The position numbers were made by a program, and so were the translations under genes. From Chania fonticola_B (GTDB taxonomy: Bacteria > Pseudomonadota > Gammaproteobacteria > Enterobacterales > Enterobacteriaceae), in assembly GCF_048537545.1 (NCBI RefSeq), contig NZ_CP183218.1: a stretch of 64,000 nt of DNA. One strand, 5' to 3'. The notes under the pieces were generated by a model. It was not told where the DNA came from, searched no databases, and saw only the letters and a list, made by a program, of their open reading frames with translations. Below are positions 17,709-26,837 of the stretch, one piece after another (the stretch's first letter is position 1; each line of letters starts with the position of its first letter).

Positions 17709-19127
17709 ATGGAGCATACCTTGTCTGACAGAAAGGCCGGATTACCGGGGCTGCCGGTGTTGTTACTCGGTGGATTCGTCACCATGTTCGATTTGTTTGT
17801 GGTTAACGTAGCGGTGCCGGTGATCCAGCAACAGTTCAACGCCAGCTTTGCTGAAGTTGGGCTGATTATCGCTGGTTATGAACTGGCCTTCGGCATCTTG
17901 CTGATTGCTGGCGGACGCTTGGGAGACCGCTTCGGTCGGCGGCGTATGTTTAGCTATGGCATGTTGGCTTTTGCGCTGACCTCGACGCTTTGCGGTTTGG
18001 CAGGTTCGCTGTGGGTGCTGATTGTTGCCCGCTTTTTGCAAGGTGCGGCGGCGGCGCTGCTGTTTCCACAAATTTATGCCTTATTGCGCGTACTGTATGG
18101 CGAGGAGCAGCGGCGGCGAGCCTTTGCTCGTTTGGGGATGACGCTGGGGCTGGCGGCGATTTGTGGCCAGGTGTTGGGCGGTTTTATTATCGAGGCCAAT
18201 ATTCTGGGCAGCAGTTGGCGCATGATCTTTCTGATCAACCTGCCGATTGGCGTGCTGGCGGTGATGGCGGCACGACGTATTCCGGAGTCCAGGCTGGAGC
18301 AGGCGCAGCGGCTGGATGCTAAAGGTCTGCTGCTGGCCGCTGGCGGTTTGCTGCTGCTACTGTTCCCGTTACTGGAAGGCCCATCGCGTCACTGGCCTTG
18401 GTGGACCGTGCCGATGATGGTGCTGGCAGTGGCGCTGTTAGCCTGGTTTGTGCGTTGGGAACGGCAACTTGCCCGTCACTCCGGTGATGCGGTGCTCGAT
18501 CCGGCGCTATTTCGCCAAGGTCACTTTGCCCGCGGCACGGTAATTGTGCTGGCGATTTACTCCACCGCATCCTCATTCTTTCTCTGTTTTGCCCTACTGC
18601 TACAGGCCGGAATAGGGCTGACGCCGTTCCAGGCGGGTTGCCTGTTTGCTCCGGCCAGTGCCGCCTTTATGCTGGCCTCCTTTTTGGCTCCGGGCTGGGT
18701 GCAACGTTGGGGGAATATTGTGTTGGCAGGCGGGGTGGTGGTCTACGCCAGTGGCATGGTATTGCTGGTGGTGCAGGTGCTATGGGGGCGAGCGTTCAGC
18801 CATCCGTTACAACTTTTACCCGGCCTGATGATTTTGGGCTTTGGCCAGGCATTGAGTATGACGCCATTGCTTAATTGGGTGCTTGGCTTGGCGGAGGAGC
18901 ATCAGGCCGGTATGGCGGCTGGCTTGGTGTCAACGGTGCAGCAGGTAGGCGGTGCTCTGGGGATTGCGGCCAGCGGCATGTTCTTTGTTCCGTTGCTGGC
19001 CGGGGGCGCAGATCCACAGCATTATGCCAGCGCCTTTGCTGGTGCCATGGGTTACAACCTGTTGGCGATGCTGGTTGCTTTGGTCTTGCTGATCTTCACC
19101 CATCGGCAGCTAGCTAGGGGCGATTAA
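17709..19127 (+). CDS. MFS drug/H+ antiporter, DHA2 (EmrB/QacA) type
   Basis: The 472-residue transporter has about 14 hydrophobic spans. Motif D1-like LLGGFVTMFDLFVVNVAVPVI opens the protein, motif A GGRLGDRFGRRRMF follows the second span, and motif C-like LAAICGQVLGGFIIEANILGSSWRMIF lies near residue 150, all typical of DHA2 pumps. ATG 17709 has CAGGAGGCGTT in front, a far better start than the in-frame ATG at 17670. Substrate unknown; control by the divergent XRE regulator is likely. A hairpin follows the stop. Confidence 0.87.
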   Translation: MEHTLSDRKAGLPGLPVLLLGGFVTMFDLFVVNVAVPVIQQQFNASFAEVGLIIAGYELAFGILLIAGGRLGDRFGRRRMFSYGMLAFALTSTLCGLAGSLWVLIVARFLQGAAAALLFPQIYALLRVLYGEEQRRRAFARLGMTLGLAAICGQVLGGFIIEANILGSSWRMIFLINLPIGVLAVMAARRIPESRLEQAQRLDAKGLLLAAGGLLLLLFPLLEGPSRHWPWWTVPMMVLAVALLAWFVRWERQLARHSGDAVLDPALFRQGHFARGTVIVLAIYSTASSFFLCFALLLQAGIGLTPFQAGCLFAPASAAFMLASFLAPGWVQRWGNIVLAGGVVVYASGMVLLVVQVLWGRAFSHPLQLLPGLMILGFGQALSMTPLLNWVLGLAEEHQAGMAAGLVSTVQQVGGALGIAASGMFFVPLLAGGADPQHYASAFAGAMGYNLLAMLVALVLLIFTHRQLARGD

Positions 19128-19136
19128 AGCATTATT

Positions 19137-19155
19137 GCGCCGGTTTGCCCGGCGC
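19137..19155. terminator. Hairpin between convergent MFS and DUF2207 genes
   Basis: GCGCCGG, a 5-base loop and CCGGCGC form a perfect 7-bp stem in the 39-bp gap between two converging genes. No clear T-run follows. Confidence 0.45.
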
Positions 19156-19166
19156 AGCGATGTTCA

Positions 19167-21251
19167 TTACCAACCGCCACCGCCGCCGCCACCGGAACCT
19201 CCACCCGATGAACCACCTCCAGAAGATCCAGATCCCCGAGAGCTGGAGCCTGATGAACTTGAACCGGAGCTTGAACTGCTGCTGGGGGTAGCCATAGACG
19301 ATACGGTACAGGAGCGGCTAAAGCGATTCACGCGCTGCCAGTCTGCGTCGACAAAGGCTTCAGACATTGCCCCGGATTTACTGAGATATTCGGCAAAGGT
19401 GTTGGCCCAGGTTTTGCCCACACCGAGCGCTAGCGCAGCCGGTAGCAAGCTCTCAAAGTGGGCAACCAACTGATCGGGTGGGTAAAGCGCCTGATAGCGA
19501 TTCCGCTCTGCCGTGCCCAGGTACAGTTTCAGCCCTTGTGCGGTGGCTAGATCATTGAACCCTTGCTGGGTATAACGCGGGATCATAAAGCCAAAGACGA
19601 TGCATAGCACAATGGCGACCAGCAGCGCGCCAATATAGCCGGCTGGAAACTGAGGCAGGGGCAACATGCCAAACAAGAAAGCGCCACCGCCAAGGGTGGC
19701 TAGCGGGCCAAATATCAGAGAAATAACCAAAGGGATGAACCCAAAAGTATTCCAGGTTTTTCTCGGGCTACATAAAAATCTCAGTGGTAAAGAGAGTAGC
19801 GAGATCCCGAGCAGCAGGAATATCAGGGCAGGAATGGTGATCACTGCCGCGCCGAGATTAAACAGCGCCCCGCAGATCACCGGGATCAGCAGCATGATAT
19901 AGACCGCACGGCGCACCGGTTTACCCCATTTGTTGAATAATTTATCACGCTGGTCTTCGCTACGTTTTTCCAACCATTTACGGGCATTTTGCATTGGCCG
20001 CTGATAGGCCAGGCCGAGGTTGATATTTTTGCGATTGCCGCTAAACAGCAGGCCAAGTAACTGCTTATCTCCGGCGGTCAGCCGTTTGTTATTGTTATCC
20101 GATGGGTACGATAACCACTGCTCATCCGCCGATTGAAACCTGGAAAACCACGGGCCTGTGGATTTGCTCGCTTTGAGCGTGATAGCCGCGCCGCGTTTGG
20201 CGACCAGATCCAGCAAATCACTGCTGAAGGCCACATCGTCGTACTTACGCTGGGTAATAAACCGCAGATATCCTGACGACAGGTTGGTCGGCATCGCATA
20301 TAGCGGCACAACTGGCGGCATCTTCAAGCCGATGGCGGTCACGTTGTTACGCCACCACCACAAACAATAGACAACGAGCAGCAGCACCGGTATCCAGATT
20401 GCACTGGTTGCCAGCGTGGGTAATAGCAGGTGTACCAACGGTGAAGAGGCTTGTGGGGCGGCGGCACCGGCCAGAATATCTCGTGGCCAGGTGTAGACAA
20501 CGGTCAGGCCTTCGCCTTGGTCCAGCGGTTGCGTGGTTTGCACTCCACCGTTGGGAAGTATTCTGGCGTTGTGCTCTTTTGCTCCCCGCGTTCCGGTATA
20601 CACATCAATCGTGCGCAGCCTGGTATCTCTGCCTTCGTTATCCAGATAATTGCTGGCGTCTGGCAGTTCCAACTGGAAGCTGGCTTTGGTGATCGGGTAG
20701 GCCCAATCGTTACCCGTGACGTTCCAGTAGAGCTCGTCCCACTCCGGGAAGCGGCTGAAGTGGTTACTGACCTGATAGCGGATCTGGTAGTTATAGATCG
20801 CTGGTTGCAGGATGTGCTCGGCGCTGCCAATACGCACCGTCAGCGTCTTCGAAGACTTATCCAGGCTGTAAGGTTCGGCGACTCCGTCGCGCAACACTTC
20901 TTTAATCTGATAGTCGACGCTGAAAATCTTGCCGTCCTGGCGGTTCCAGGTGAGCGGTAGGGTGCGGAAAATCCCACGGCGTATCTCTTGCCCTAAAGAC
21001 AGCACCTTGATGTTTTCCCGCATCTCCATGCTGCCGTCCGGGTTAAAGTGCGCCTGGGTATCAAATGAGAGAATATGCTCATAGGCGCGCACCCAACGGG
21101 GAGCATTTGGTTCCGCCGCCTCTCTGTCTGGGGCCACGGCAACGGGGGCTGCCCCAACGGCGAGATCATCAGCCGTAGCCAGCGTGGCTCCCGTCATCAA
21201 TAGCGATAACACCCATACAACGCGTACTACCCAACCAGATAATGCAGTCAT
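19167..21251 (-). CDS. DUF2207 membrane protein with Gly/Ser-rich tail
   Basis: The product is 694 residues from ATG 21251. It has a signal peptide or anchor (VVWVLSLLMTGATLATA), then an extracytoplasmic DUF2207 domain of about 230 residues (SFDTQAHFNPDGSMEMRE, FRTLPLTW). A membrane span follows near residue 300, then a cytoplasmic part, and two or three spans near 475-590. The last 40 residues are almost only Ser and Gly and end GGGW. It lies four bases after lemA; this pairing is widespread but has no settled role, with envelope or stress functions suggested. The low-complexity tail is common in the family and may be a secretion or assembly feature. Confidence 0.85.
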   Translation of the reverse strand: MTALSGWVVRVVWVLSLLMTGATLATADDLAVGAAPVAVAPDREAAEPNAPRWVRAYEHILSFDTQAHFNPDGSMEMRENIKVLSLGQEIRRGIFRTLPLTWNRQDGKIFSVDYQIKEVLRDGVAEPYSLDKSSKTLTVRIGSAEHILQPAIYNYQIRYQVSNHFSRFPEWDELYWNVTGNDWAYPITKASFQLELPDASNYLDNEGRDTRLRTIDVYTGTRGAKEHNARILPNGGVQTTQPLDQGEGLTVVYTWPRDILAGAAAPQASSPLVHLLLPTLATSAIWIPVLLLVVYCLWWWRNNVTAIGLKMPPVVPLYAMPTNLSSGYLRFITQRKYDDVAFSSDLLDLVAKRGAAITLKASKSTGPWFSRFQSADEQWLSYPSDNNNKRLTAGDKQLLGLLFSGNRKNINLGLAYQRPMQNARKWLEKRSEDQRDKLFNKWGKPVRRAVYIMLLIPVICGALFNLGAAVITIPALIFLLLGISLLSLPLRFLCSPRKTWNTFGFIPLVISLIFGPLATLGGGAFLFGMLPLPQFPAGYIGALLVAIVLCIVFGFMIPRYTQQGFNDLATAQGLKLYLGTAERNRYQALYPPDQLVAHFESLLPAALALGVGKTWANTFAEYLSKSGAMSEAFVDADWQRVNRFSRSCTVSSMATPSSSSSSGSSSSGSSSRGSGSSGGGSSGGGSGGGGGGGW

Positions 21252-21255
21252 GGTG

Positions 21256-21798
21256 CTAGTCCATCCGTGGAACTTTAGCTTCCTCGGGATCGTCGAGTTC
21301 GAAGAACGCATCCGCTTTAAAATTAAACAGCCGGGCCAGGATTAAACTGGGGAACGACTCCACCAGAATATTGAAATCGCGCACCGTACCGTTGAAATAG
21401 CGGCGTGCCATTTGCAGCTGTTCTTCGATCTCTGCGAGAGATTGTTGCAGGGAGAGGAAGTTCTCGTTGGCTTTCAGCTCCGGGTAGGCTTCTGCCAGCG
21501 CAAAAATGCGGCTCAAGGCACCAGAAAACTCTTTTTCACTCTCGGCAACCAGAGGGGTGTTGCCAACTAGAGCGCTACGCTGGCGGGAGAGGCTCTCAAA
21601 TAGATCTTTTTCGTGCTCAGCATAGCGCTTCACCAGGCTTAACAGGTTGGGGATCAGATCGTGGCGGCGTTTGAGCTGCACCGCTATACCGCTCCAGGCG
21701 TCGTCTTTGAAACGGCGCAGTGAGATAAAGCGGTTATAAGTCATCACGGCCCAGATCAACACCACGGCTATCGCGGCCAGAACGAGATAAATTTCCAT
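21256..21798 (-). CDS. lemA: LemA family protein
   Basis: This 180-residue protein has an N-terminal membrane anchor (residues 3-22) and a helical cytoplasmic or periplasmic body. The LemA signatures are YNRFISLRRFKDDAWSGIAVQLKRRHDLIPNL and, later, AEAYPELKANENFLSLQQSLAEIEEQLQMARRYFNG. LemA proteins are structural; their biochemical job is unknown. It is the first gene of a two-gene unit with the DUF2207 protein. Confidence 0.93.
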   Translation of the reverse strand: MEIYLVLAAIAVVLIWAVMTYNRFISLRRFKDDAWSGIAVQLKRRHDLIPNLLSLVKRYAEHEKDLFESLSRQRSALVGNTPLVAESEKEFSGALSRIFALAEAYPELKANENFLSLQQSLAEIEEQLQMARRYFNGTVRDFNILVESFPSLILARLFNFKADAFFELDDPEEAKVPRMD

Positions 21799-21980
21799 TT
21801 TTCATTCCATGTTCGACGGGGAATACATCATTCCATTGTATGGTTACGGATACTATCTTATTCCGCTATAGCGGTAAATCTTGCTATGTCTAGCCAACCT
21901 TGGTACGGGCCAATCTACCGGGGTTGAGCGCCGTCGCGGATAAGGTATGCTTAGTGCAAATGTTATCTGCAGGGCGAGCG

Positions 21981-22934
21981 ATGGATTACAGCAAAATTAT
22001 CAAAGAAATAGGCCGTGGCAAGAACCATGCGCGCGATCTGGATCGGCAAACGGCTTTTGAGCTCTATCAGGCGATGCTGGCCGATGCTGTGCCGCCCCTG
22101 GAGTTGGGAGCCATCCTGGTTGCCATGCGTATCAAGGGAGAAGCCGAGGAGGAAATGCTTGGCTTCTATCAGGCAATGCAACAGCAGGTGATGCGGTTGC
22201 AACCCCCACAGGGCCGTCCGATGCCGGTGGTGCTACCCAGTTACAACGGCGCTCGTAAACAGGCCAACCTGACGCCGTTACTGGCGCTGTTAATGGCCAG
22301 GGTAGGGTTGCCGGTCGTGGTTCACGGCGTAGTAAACGACAGCACGCGTGTCACCAGCGCAGAGATTTTCCGTGAGCTTGGGGTGCCGTGGTCTGAAGAT
22401 CCCCAGACTGCCCAACGGCGTTTGGACGGCGGAGATGCGGTGTTTATCCCCGTGTCGGCGCTTGCGCCAGCGTTGGAAAAACAGCTTGGCCTGCGCTGGA
22501 AGATGGGCGTGCGTAACAGCGCCCATACCCTGGCAAAATTGGCGACGCCATTTGGTGAGCAGGACGTGCTGCGCATCGCCAGCGTTTCTCATCCGGAATA
22601 CGTCGAGCGCGTTGCCTCATTTTTCTGCCAGATCGGTGCACGGGGATTGCTGATGCATGGTACCGAAGGGGAGGCTTACGCCAATCCGCAACGCTGTCCA
22701 AAAATCCACTATATCGTCGGTGGTCAGCAGCAGATTTTGCTGGAACGGCCAGAACAGGATGCGTTGGCTGAGGTGCCTGCCGCCAAGGATGCCGCAACTA
22801 CGGCGCGTTGGACGGAACGTTGTCTGGCTGGTGAGGTTGCCATTCCCGAGCCTATCGCTCGGCAGGTTGCCTGCTGCCTGGTCGCTACCGGCCAAGTGGA
22901 GACATTGGAGCAGGGGCTGGTCAGGTTGCGATAA
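21981..22934 (+). CDS. ybiB: TrpD2/YbiB, anthranilate phosphoribosyltransferase-like nucleic acid-binding protein
   Basis: This 317-residue protein matches E. coli YbiB from MDYSKIIKEIGRGKNHARDLD to the end, including RNSAHTLAKLATPF and ALLMHGTEGE-like GLLMHGTEGEAYANPQRCP. It has the nucleoside phosphorylase fold of TrpD but lacks its phosphoribosyl chemistry; E. coli YbiB binds nucleic acids and is LexA-controlled together with dinG. Start ATG 21981 was chosen because the E. coli protein starts with the same residues. The frame extends upstream to 21900. In E. coli it directly follows dinG; here about 5 kb of other genes lies between. Confidence 0.93.
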   Translation: MDYSKIIKEIGRGKNHARDLDRQTAFELYQAMLADAVPPLELGAILVAMRIKGEAEEEMLGFYQAMQQQVMRLQPPQGRPMPVVLPSYNGARKQANLTPLLALLMARVGLPVVVHGVVNDSTRVTSAEIFRELGVPWSEDPQTAQRRLDGGDAVFIPVSALAPALEKQLGLRWKMGVRNSAHTLAKLATPFGEQDVLRIASVSHPEYVERVASFFCQIGARGLLMHGTEGEAYANPQRCPKIHYIVGGQQQILLERPEQDALAEVPAAKDAATTARWTERCLAGEVAIPEPIARQVACCLVATGQVETLEQGLVRLR

Positions 22935-23377
22935 TCTCCCTTATTACCTGCTATTACTCGGGGTGAATACCTTCGCTCCGAGTATTTATCACTGTTATGT
23001 TGGTTATTTTAAGTAAAAAAATCTCCAATACCAGACTATATATTACTAACCACTTAAATTATGGCATAAGCTGGTGGGATATGTGATAAGACGGGATAAA
23101 AACGTTTAAAACTCAGTGTATAACTTTAAAGAAGTAGATTACACTCAGCTCACCAGCTTTTGGGGTCTTGCATGACTTTCCATCGATGACGGTGGTTTGC
23201 TCCATCTTGGTTGTAAAAAAGGACTTGTAAGCTACTCTATCTAAATCATAAGAAGAGAAGCGCTTAAAATACATAGACGATTTTCCATTCTGTATTTGGG
23301 TTATAGATCACGCTATTTCACATTCGTGATTTGTATGTATTCATACAGTGCCAAGCGTAAGCTTATAGGTCGGGATT
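22935..23377. promoter_or_regulatory. Leader region of the cellulose operon
   Basis: This 443-bp AT-rich gap separates ybiB from bcsO. A weak hairpin (TACTCGG 22955-22961, CCGAGTA 22978-22984) after ybiB may terminate it. AAGCTGGTG (23068-23076) and CACCAGCTT (23151-23159) form a perfect but widely spaced inverted repeat. I could not assign a promoter with confidence. Confidence 0.4.
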
Positions 23378-23911
23378 ATGAGTAAATATGATGATGTCCA
23401 AGGATTTAAAGATAAGACAAATCTCAAAGGGATTGATTATAAAGAGTTTCCCCGAGACGATGTAGCATCGGCGCCGTATCGCTGGTCTATTGTTGAGCAG
23501 GTAGCAGGCAATGGGGGTGTCCCTACCAACAGCTCGCAGCCAACGCCGATCGCTGGTACGGATCTTTTTTCCAGCGCACCTTTAGCGGGCGAACCACCTG
23601 TACAACCCAAGACGGTGATAACAGAAAATAGCGCCTTGCCCGGCCACATTCCTCATAATTTTGATCGTTTCGCTCCTCCGGCGGAGCCTAAGCTTACCAA
23701 AAATGCCCAGCCGGAAAGCTCACGTCCCCTTCCTGCTCAGGGTAACCCTTTTAATTCGCTTGCAAGCACCCCATCGCCAGCCCCACAGCCAGAGAATCAA
23801 CGTTTCAAGCAGATGTTCAGCAAGAAAATGTCGACTGCCGGTGAGGTGATGGATGCCGGTCGCAATACATTACTCAAACCACTTTTAGAGTCTATTGCCT
23901 CATGCCGTTAG
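23378..23911 (+). CDS. bcsO: Cellulose biosynthesis protein BcsO
   Basis: The 177-residue hydrophilic protein has a conserved-looking start (YDDVQGFKDKTNLKGIDYKEF), a long Pro-rich middle, and a C-terminal patch NQRFKQMFSKKM. There is no signal peptide or membrane span. Position and composition fit BcsO, the Pro-rich protein that heads cellulose operons of gammaproteobacteria carrying bcsD. It is thought to act in the cytoplasm with BcsQ in complex positioning, but its mechanism is unknown. It overlaps bcsQ by ten bases. Confidence 0.78.
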   Translation: MSKYDDVQGFKDKTNLKGIDYKEFPRDDVASAPYRWSIVEQVAGNGGVPTNSSQPTPIAGTDLFSSAPLAGEPPVQPKTVITENSALPGHIPHNFDRFAPPAEPKLTKNAQPESSRPLPAQGNPFNSLASTPSPAPQPENQRFKQMFSKKMSTAGEVMDAGRNTLLKPLLESIASCR

Positions 23912-24708
23912 TTTGTGTTTGTTCTCCGAAAGGAGGGGTAGGGAAAACCACGGTTACTGCTAATTTGGCTTATGCATTGGCCCGTAGCGGCAGTAAGGTG
24001 TTGGTGGTCGACTTCGACTCGCAGAATGCGTTAAGGCTGCATTTTGGCGTGCCTATTTCCGATAACCGAGGTTTTGTTGCTCAGTCGGCGAGTTTATCCG
24101 ATTGGAGCCAATTTATTCTCAAGGTTGGGCCGAACCTGTTCGTTTTACCTTACGGTGACGTCACCGATGAGCAGCGAATTCAATTCGATGACAACCTGCT
24201 CAATGAGCCAATGTTTATCCAACGTGGCCTGAGTGCGGTGCTGAAGATCCCCGGCATGGTGGTAATTGCCGATATGCCGCCAGGGCGTAACGCAGCAGTA
24301 CAGGCCATGCAGGTCGCGGCGGACATGCGCATTATGGTGTTGCTGGCCGATACCGCATCGCTCAGTTTATTGCCCACTATTGAGCAGCATAAATTTATGA
24401 GTGCGCCCGCCAGCAATGAGGTCGGCGAGTATTATGTGGTCAACCAGAGTGACATGCGGCGTACGTTGAGCAGGGATGTGACCCATTTCTTTGAGCAGCG
24501 TTTGCAAGACAAACTACTGGGTACCATCCACCGCGATGAGTGTGTCCCAGAGGCCAATGCATCGCAACGGGCGATCATGGATATTAGCCCAGTGTCGGCT
24601 GCTGCATTTGATATTGAGCAGATCAGTAAAAAGGTCGCAGTAATTTTAGGGCTTAGTGTTGGAGATGGGACGTATCATCATACTACGTCTATTTATGGCT
24701 CTTCGTAA
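23902..24708 (+). CDS. bcsQ: Cellulose biosynthesis ParA-like ATPase BcsQ
   Basis: This 268-residue MinD/ParA-type ATPase has the deviant Walker A KGGVGKT at residues 10-16 and VLVVDFDSQNALRLHFG as the A' region. A Walker B-like IADMPPG lies near residue 123. BcsQ binds and regulates the cytosolic face of the synthase and helps place it at the cell pole. The ten-base overlap with bcsO and the 17-bp gap to bcsA indicate one operon. Confidence 0.93.
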   Translation: MPLVCVCSPKGGVGKTTVTANLAYALARSGSKVLVVDFDSQNALRLHFGVPISDNRGFVAQSASLSDWSQFILKVGPNLFVLPYGDVTDEQRIQFDDNLLNEPMFIQRGLSAVLKIPGMVVIADMPPGRNAAVQAMQVAADMRIMVLLADTASLSLLPTIEQHKFMSAPASNEVGEYYVVNQSDMRRTLSRDVTHFFEQRLQDKLLGTIHRDECVPEANASQRAIMDISPVSAAAFDIEQISKKVAVILGLSVGDGTYHHTTSIYGSS

Positions 24709-24725
24709 GGATTGTCTGGTTAGTT

Positions 24726-26837
24726 ATGAATAAAATACTCTTTTATTTCTTACTGCTGTTGGCCTTACCTTTTATCCTGTTGATTATCATTGCCCCCATG
24801 AGCAGTAATAATCAGTATATCTTTGGCCTGATCTGCATTGCGATCGTATTTATCTTAGGGGTAAGTAAAAGCAAAAAAGTTACCCTGGTAATGATTGTGA
24901 TGTCGACCCTGATGTCATTACGTTACATCTACTGGCGCGCGACAGAAACCCTGCATTTCAACAGTACTCTGGAGGCTGTGCTAGGTATTGCCCTGTTTAT
25001 CACCGAGCTGTATGCCCTGGTGATATTGCTGTTTGGTTATATTCAGACCACCTGGTCATTAAAACGCACTATTGAACCGCTGCCCGACGACACGTCGCTA
25101 TGGCCAACGGTAGATGTCTATATTCCTACTTACAACGAAAGTATGGACGTGGTGCGCGATACCATCCTGGCGGCGCAGTGCATTGACTATCCGAAAGACA
25201 AAATGAAAATCTACGTGCTGGATGACGGCAAACGTAATGAGTTTGCCGTATTCTGTGCCGATGCGGGCGTAGGCTATATTACCCGCAACAATAACCACCA
25301 TGCCAAAGCGGGCAATCTGAATAACGCGATGAAAGTGACGCAGGGTGAATTGATCACCGTGTTTGACTGCGATCACGTGGCAACCCGCGCCTTCTTGCAG
25401 GCGACGGTCGGCAGCTTCCTGGTGGATGAGCGCCTGGCGTTGATCCAGACTCCGCACTACTTCTATTCCCCGGATCCGTTTGAACGCAACCTGTCAGAGG
25501 CGAGCAAAGTCCCTAACGAAGGCGCACTGTTCTACGGGCCGGTGCAGCAGGGTAATGATAACTGGAACGCCACTTTCTTCTGTGGCTCCTGTGCCGTGAT
25601 CCGCCGTTCGGCGCTGGAAGAGGTGGGCGGTTTTGCGGTAGAAACCGTGACCGAAGATGCCCATACCGCTTTGAAGATGCAGCGCCGGGGCTGGAACACG
25701 GCATTCCTGGCATTGCCATTGGCCGCCGGGCTGGCTACCGAACGCTTGGGGTTGCACGTGATCCAACGTACCCGCTGGGCGCGTGGCATGACGCAGATCT
25801 TCCGGGTGGATAATCCCTTGCTGGGGCGCGGCCTGACCTGGCAGCAGCGTTTATGCTATCTGAACGCCATGCTGCATTTCCAGTATGGCTTACCCAGGGT
25901 GATATTCTGCGTGGCTCCGCTGGTTTATCTGCTGTTCAACCTCAATATCATTGCCTCCTCCGCCGGGCTGATTTTCGCCTATGTGTTACCGCATCTGGTG
26001 ATGTCTATCTATATCAACTCCAGAGCCAACGGGCGCTATCGTTATTCGTTCTGGGGGGAAATCTATGAGACAGTGATGTGTTTCCATCTGGTGATACCAA
26101 CCCTGCTGACGATGATCTCGCCAAAGCACGGCAAGTTTAACGTGACGGATAAAGGCGCGTTGCTGGACGTTAACTATTTCGACTTCCATATTGTCCGGCC
26201 GCATATTATCGCCGTGTCCTTGCTGTTAATCGGTACCGCCTGGGGGGTGATCCGCCTGTTGATGCCGGATCACTATGGAGCCAACCCGCAGGTTATTATG
26301 CTGAACATCGCCTGGGCCAGCTTCAGTATGATTATCCTGCTGGCCGCCATTGCCGTAGCGCGGGAAACACGCCAGGTCCGAAAAACCATCCGTATCGATG
26401 CCACTTTGCCTGCGGTGCTGTATTTTGCCAGCGGCGCGGCGATGCGTACCGAAACCCTGGATCTTTCGATGGGCGGGGTCAAATTGAAAACGCCGGACGA
26501 ACGTTTCCTCAACGATCCGATCGAAGAGGTGGAAATATCGCTCAAGTCCGGCGCCGTCAGTTTCCCGGTAGAGCTGATCGATGCCGACAAGTCGGTGACC
26601 CGCTTAATGTTCAAAGAGATGCCGATTGAAAAACGGCGGGAGTTGGTACGGGTGGTATTGGCGCGCGCGGATGCCTGGATCCAGACCAAACCTTTCCCAC
26701 AGGATCGGCCACTGCGTTCGTTGCTGGGCGTCCTGCGCTGCATTTTCGAGTTGTTCTATTTTTCCTGGCGCGATCGGCGGGCCAAAAAGCAGCAGAAACG
26801 GCCTGAGTTAAAGCGGGATAAGGAACAAGCCCTATGA
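24726..26837 (+). CDS. bcsA: Cellulose synthase catalytic subunit BcsA
   Basis: This 703-residue inner-membrane family 2 glycosyltransferase polymerises UDP-glucose into beta-1,4-glucan and threads it across the membrane. All catalytic motifs are visible: DDG 166-168, DCD 214-216, TED 309-311 and QRTRW 347-351. N-terminal spans (residues 5-110) and C-terminal spans (385-540) frame the catalytic domain. A PilZ domain with RKTIR (552-556) and DLSMGG (579-584) binds cyclic di-GMP and relieves autoinhibition. The protein is shorter than E. coli BcsA (872 residues). Its stop overlaps the bcsB start. Confidence 0.97.
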   Translation: MNKILFYFLLLLALPFILLIIIAPMSSNNQYIFGLICIAIVFILGVSKSKKVTLVMIVMSTLMSLRYIYWRATETLHFNSTLEAVLGIALFITELYALVILLFGYIQTTWSLKRTIEPLPDDTSLWPTVDVYIPTYNESMDVVRDTILAAQCIDYPKDKMKIYVLDDGKRNEFAVFCADAGVGYITRNNNHHAKAGNLNNAMKVTQGELITVFDCDHVATRAFLQATVGSFLVDERLALIQTPHYFYSPDPFERNLSEASKVPNEGALFYGPVQQGNDNWNATFFCGSCAVIRRSALEEVGGFAVETVTEDAHTALKMQRRGWNTAFLALPLAAGLATERLGLHVIQRTRWARGMTQIFRVDNPLLGRGLTWQQRLCYLNAMLHFQYGLPRVIFCVAPLVYLLFNLNIIASSAGLIFAYVLPHLVMSIYINSRANGRYRYSFWGEIYETVMCFHLVIPTLLTMISPKHGKFNVTDKGALLDVNYFDFHIVRPHIIAVSLLLIGTAWGVIRLLMPDHYGANPQVIMLNIAWASFSMIILLAAIAVARETRQVRKTIRIDATLPAVLYFASGAAMRTETLDLSMGGVKLKTPDERFLNDPIEEVEISLKSGAVSFPVELIDADKSVTRLMFKEMPIEKRRELVRVVLARADAWIQTKPFPQDRPLRSLLGVLRCIFELFYFSWRDRRAKKQQKRPELKRDKEQAL

